DNA from: Byssochlamys sp. IMV 00236
Taxonomy: Eukaryota; Ascomycota; Eurotiomycetes; Eurotiales; Thermoascaceae
Direction of reading: 5' to 3'
DNA length: 64,000 bases
NCBI GenBank assembly: GCA_001931875.2
Contig: MSJH02000779.1
Location: 1-64,000 of the forward strand
Part shown: piece after piece, positions 59,850-64,000 of the stretch
Layout: the number at the start of each line of letters is the position of its first letter
Position numbering within the stretch: the stretch's first letter is position 1
Notes under the pieces: model-generated
What the model saw: only the letters and a program-made list of their open reading frames with translations
Told to the model about the DNA's origin: nothing
The model's database searches: none
Translations under genes and position numbers: made by a program

Positions 59850-62800
59850 CTATAAATAAAATATAAATAATTCTTCCTTACCTAGAAATATTAGCTTATC
59901 TAATAATATATATAATTTTAAATAACTCTTAAATAAATAATTTTAAATGCTTAGGGATAACTAAACCTAATAAAGAAGAAAATTAAAGTATATAATAAGA
60001 ATATATCTTCTTTAACTAAACTTAAAGCTAGGATTTAATAACTACTCTTAGCCTTACTTAAAAAGTATACTATTATTAGAATAGTAATTAATATATAAAT
60101 AAGCCTAGATATAGATAAAATCTTAAATATCTTAAAGGAGATAAAAGCCTAACTTTAAATAAAGCTAATTATTATATTCTTTGCTAAAAATAAATAAACC
60201 CTAATTAAATACTATATTTATAAGAAAGATTATTATATTAAAGACTATTTATTCTTATCTATTACTTAAAAAAGTATAAGAGATAGCTAAAGATAAAAAA
60301 AAAAGTCTTTTAAATAAATATCTAATAGTCTTATTATCTAAGATAAAAAGATAATAGACTTAATTATTAAACTCTATAAAAAAGTTTAATCCTTAAAGAG
60401 TAAGAGATTAAAAGATAGAAAACATAGGGTATATAAGGTAAAAGAAACCTTAGACTCTAGAAAGAACTAATCTTAATTAAAATCCTTAACTTTAGTTACT
60501 TTTAATAACTAAGTCTTATATAAGATTACCTATCTTTTAAAAGATATTATTAATAAGAATCTATTCTAATAATATATAGATAATAATATTAGTTTATATA
60601 TAATTAATAAGAACTACTACTTTAAAAGACTACTAATTTAAATTTAATAAAGATATATTTATATAAGTAGAGAAATCCTATATTTAAAATATATAGAGAT
60701 AGCTATTTTAAAAAATAAAAATAAGAAGAGGTTAGACCTAAAAAATATATTACTTATACTAAACCTTAGGGCAAATCTCTTATTAACTAAGATATTCTGC
60801 TAGTAATTAAATATATACAGATATTTTAATAAAAAAATAATATCTATATTAAATAAGTTAGATAAGATTATAATTTAAGGTACTATTAAATATAAAGTCT
60901 ATATTATTAAAAGAGTCTTCTTAGACTAAATATTAAAATTATAATATATACTTATTATACTATTATTTATTAAAGATATTTTTAACACTATAATTATAAA
61001 CTAAAAGAAAGAATTTCTTTAAAATAAAATTATTTCTTTATTTTATTAAAATAAAATTAAGAAAAAATACTAATTATAGTATAGGAGAATTAGCTATCTT
61101 AGATTTAAAAAGATTAAAAACTTATATAACTTAACTATACTAAAGAAACTTATTAAAGTAGTAATAAATTATTAGTATATAATATATACTATAGCTAATA
61201 TTAGAAATAAGAGAGGGACTATTAATATATAAAAAGCTAGCATTTTTAAACTTATCTATATAAATATATATAGTTAAATACTAGAGTCTAAGAATAAATA
61301 TATCTACTTCTTAATAGTTATAGATAACTTTTTAAAGAAAATATAGATATTTCTAATAAAAGCTAAATCTAATACTGCCCCTATTTTAAATAAATAGAAA
61401 AGGGAGATTAAGATAGTAATAGGTCTTTAAATTCTTAATATATAATTAGATAATATACTAGAATTTAAGAATCTTTTTAAGACCTAGAGGAAATAGTTTA
61501 GCATCTATTATAAACTAATAATTCTATATATATTAATATAAAATAAAGCTATAAAATAGGCATATTAGACTATTAAAAAAAAATAAGAGCTATACTTAAA
61601 AATTTAAACCTTCTAATTAAATTATAAGTAAAGATAGCTTAAACTAATATATATATTAGAAATAAAGTATTAAACAGACTAATAGTTAATAAGGTTTAGA
61701 TATTTCTAGAGAAAGCCTTTATTAAAGCTAAGCTATTAATTAACTATCTAAAAGTATAAGGATATTAGGCAATATTATATATAAACCTAAAATCTCTACT
61801 ATAAGATATATAAAGAAATAAGTTAATAGATTAAGGTAGAATCTATATTTTTATAAGATATATTAAGAGAATAAATAAATAATAGAAAGTTTAAGCTCTA
61901 AATATAAAAAAGACTATTAAAACCTATTAAGCTAAGTTTTTTAAAAATAAATTAGGAGAAGATTTAAACCTTAAGATTCTCTAAAAATTATTACTAAATA
62001 TAGTATTAATAAAAAACTTAAAAAATTAACTAATAACTTAACCTATTATCTTAAGTATATATATACTCTTAAGCAAAAAAAAGAATAATATTAATAATTA
62101 AGAAAAGAGCTATAAGAAAGTTCTAGTTTTTCCTTAAAAAAAAAAGAAGTTTTTTATTAAAAAGAAATTAAAATATCTTATTATAATAAAATTATAGAAT
62201 AAAAAGAGATATTTAATTATTCTTATTTTAATAATCTAAATAATTATAAAGATTTATAAATAAACCCCTTATCTCTGCTAAGTAAATAAGTTATATCTTA
62301 TATAGAAATCCCCTATATAATAAAATATAAGAGGGAGAAGATTAAATTATTAAAAGATAAATAAGATATTAAGAAGTTATATTAAGTAATACTTATACTA
62401 AATCTCCTATCTCTAGGTATTAATATAGACTAGGAGGAGTATATAAAATAAGTACTAAATATTATAATAACAATATATATAATAAAAGAGTATATTTTAA
62501 TCTTAAACTTATATTATGCTATAATTAATAACCCTACTTAGGGTAAACTATAGCGAAGTATATTTAAAGCTAAAATAAATATATTCTAGGTAAATAAAAT
62601 TTTTAAAATAATTATACTATTATTAAAAGCTAATATTATAATTAGCTATTAAGTATTAGCTATAAAATATAATCTAGATAGTTCTCTTTAAAAGCTTAAG
62701 ATATGCCTTATTATATAAGGGTTTACTCAGAAATATAATATTAATTTTAAGTATACCTTTACTCCTACCTTATAATATAATATACTATAAATATTTCTAG

Positions 62801-64000
62801 CTATTATTATAATAGAGGATTATAAGTACTATATTATAGATATTAATAATGCCTTTATAAAATTAATATTAAAGGAGAAAATCTATATAATATCTCTACT
62901 AAAAATAAATATACTATTAGGAATAATATTAAAAGTTCTTTAATCTTTATATAGTTTAAAGCAAGTTATAAGAGATTAAAATTAAACCTGTATAGAAATA
63001 CTCTAGAAAATAAGTTTTATATAGACTAATATTAATCTATACTTATTATAGCACTTAAAAAAAGAGATCTTACTCCTAATATATATTAATAATATCTTAA
63101 TTAGTATAAAATAAATAAAGAATATCTACTAGTTTAAACAAGAGTTTAAATTAATATATAAAATAAAGGATTTAAGAAAAATAAAGAAAATTCTTAGTAT
63201 TTAAGTTATTTAAAATAAAAAGGACTAAATATTAATAATAGATTAATCTTACTATATTAAAGAACTCTTATTATAATATAAAATAAGTAAGAAAAAAATA
63301 TACTTAGTTAATATCTTATTAAATAGATATAACTTTTTAAAACTATTTAGCTCTTAAAATAAAAAAATAGATTAAAGAGAGTATTAAAAAATTATTAATA
63401 GCTTAATTTATTTAATAATTTTAATAAGACTAAATATTATGTTTATAGTAGGTAGATTAAGTTAATATTTATTAAATCTATTTAAAAAGCACTTTAAAAT
63501 ACTAAAATTTCTTATAAAATATCTATAATTAATTATATATCTTAGTCTTAAGTTTAATATAAACTAAGACTAGTAATTTATTAAGTATTTAAACTTAGAT
63601 TATATAATAAATAAGACTAATTAGATATTAATCTTAAAGAATATTTTTATTTTAGTTAATAGCTTAATAAGTTAATTAAATTAGAAATAAAAGTTTATTA
63701 TAACTTTAATTATAAAAGCTAAATATATAGCTATATATTAAGCTATAAAGTAGTCTTAATAGTTAGCCCTTTTTTTAAGAGATATAAGATATAGATATTA
63801 TATTAGTTTAAATAAATTTAAGCTAATAATAAAAAAAGAGTAAGCTTTTATTATTAATTCTTTAGTTAAGATCTATAAAGATAATTAAGTATTATTATTA
63901 CTAATTAGAGATATTTATACTTATAAAAGGTTAAAATATATTAATATTATATATTATTATATATATAATTTATACTAAAAAAATAAGATTAGTATTAAAT
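59850..64000 (+). mobile_element. Copia D (copia F/C family), 5'-truncated here and running off the window
   Basis: This plus-strand copia interior is colinear with copia C from about 59900 (matching 44960) to the window end (matching about 49440). Its 5' LTR and first part of gag are absent next to gypsy E, and its 3' LTR would lie beyond 64000. Landmarks: CCHC-like region near 60220-60260, integrase about 60900-61750, linker about 62050-62350, RT about 62740-63300, RNase H from about 63640. It retains somewhat more G/C than copia C. Confidence 0.82.
59900..64000 (+). pseudogene. Copia D gag-pol remnant (partial)
   Basis: The reverse transcriptase box reads Tyr-Ile-Asn-Asn (Asn codons 63088-63093). 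The RNase H end has the decayed S-T-x-E-A-E-Y-like string near 63705-63735 (ATTATAAAAGCTAAATATATAG...). The polyprotein is broken by stops throughout and is cut by the window edge just before its natural end. Confidence 0.8.

Noticed and set aside
1..64000. Centromere or other structural role of the block
   Set aside because: A/T-rich, RIP-mutated, retroelement-dense DNA is found at fungal centromeres but also in ordinary A/T isochores and subtelomeres. Nothing in the sequence alone separates these; CENP-A data would.

Overview
The window looks like an A/T-rich, gene-free block of a filamentous ascomycete (Pezizomycotina) nuclear genome that has been heavily hit by repeat-induced point mutation (RIP). 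By eye, CpA and TpG are almost absent over long stretches and TpA is everywhere. Every protein I can recognise is a transposon or mitochondrial relic full of TAA/TAG stops, with His->Tyr, Gln->stop, Asp->Asn and Cys->Tyr changes of the kind C->T/G->A mutation makes. I found no intact host gene, tRNA or rRNA. The species cannot be named from this sequence.

Layout, left to right. 1-5918: degraded DNA holding a TA-flanked 281-bp MITE (3340-3620) and a fragment (about 3835-4320) that recurs inside the Helitron. 5924-20641: a plus-strand Ty1/copia element with 142-bp LTRs and TSD AGTTA. It is split by a 9.3-kb Helitron (7593-16847), which itself carries a second copy of the MITE, and by a 478-bp TRIM-like mini-retrotransposon (18853-19330). 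20912-27969: a second copia family on the minus strand (TSD AAGAT) that contains a mitochondrial insertion (about 25105-26809): half of a LAGLIDADG endonuclease gene, a group I intron core and a nad5 exon. 27975-32156: a second, truncated Helitron (about 28725-30605), a solo LTR (30773-31015, TSD CTAAG) and a possible Fot1/pogo end. 32157-38197: a plus-strand Ty3/gypsy chromovirus with 300-bp LTRs and TSD ATTAG. 38828-43817: a compact minus-strand copy of the first copia family (TSD ATAAG). 44100-49721: a plus-strand copia of the second family with a truncated 3' LTR. 49804-59767: a very large minus-strand Ty3/gypsy element. About 59850-64000: another second-family copia that runs off the window.

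The elements are nested, so insertion order can be read: copia A before Helitron 1 and the TRIM, Helitron 1 before its MITE, and copia F before the mitochondrial insert. The elements with the least RIP are the TRIM, the MITEs, the short LTRs of the first copia family, the mitochondrial insert and parts of the chromovirus. They are short or probably late arrivals. No functional system is encoded here; the interest lies in the nesting, the mitochondrial insert, the mini-elements and the unidentified cargo regions.
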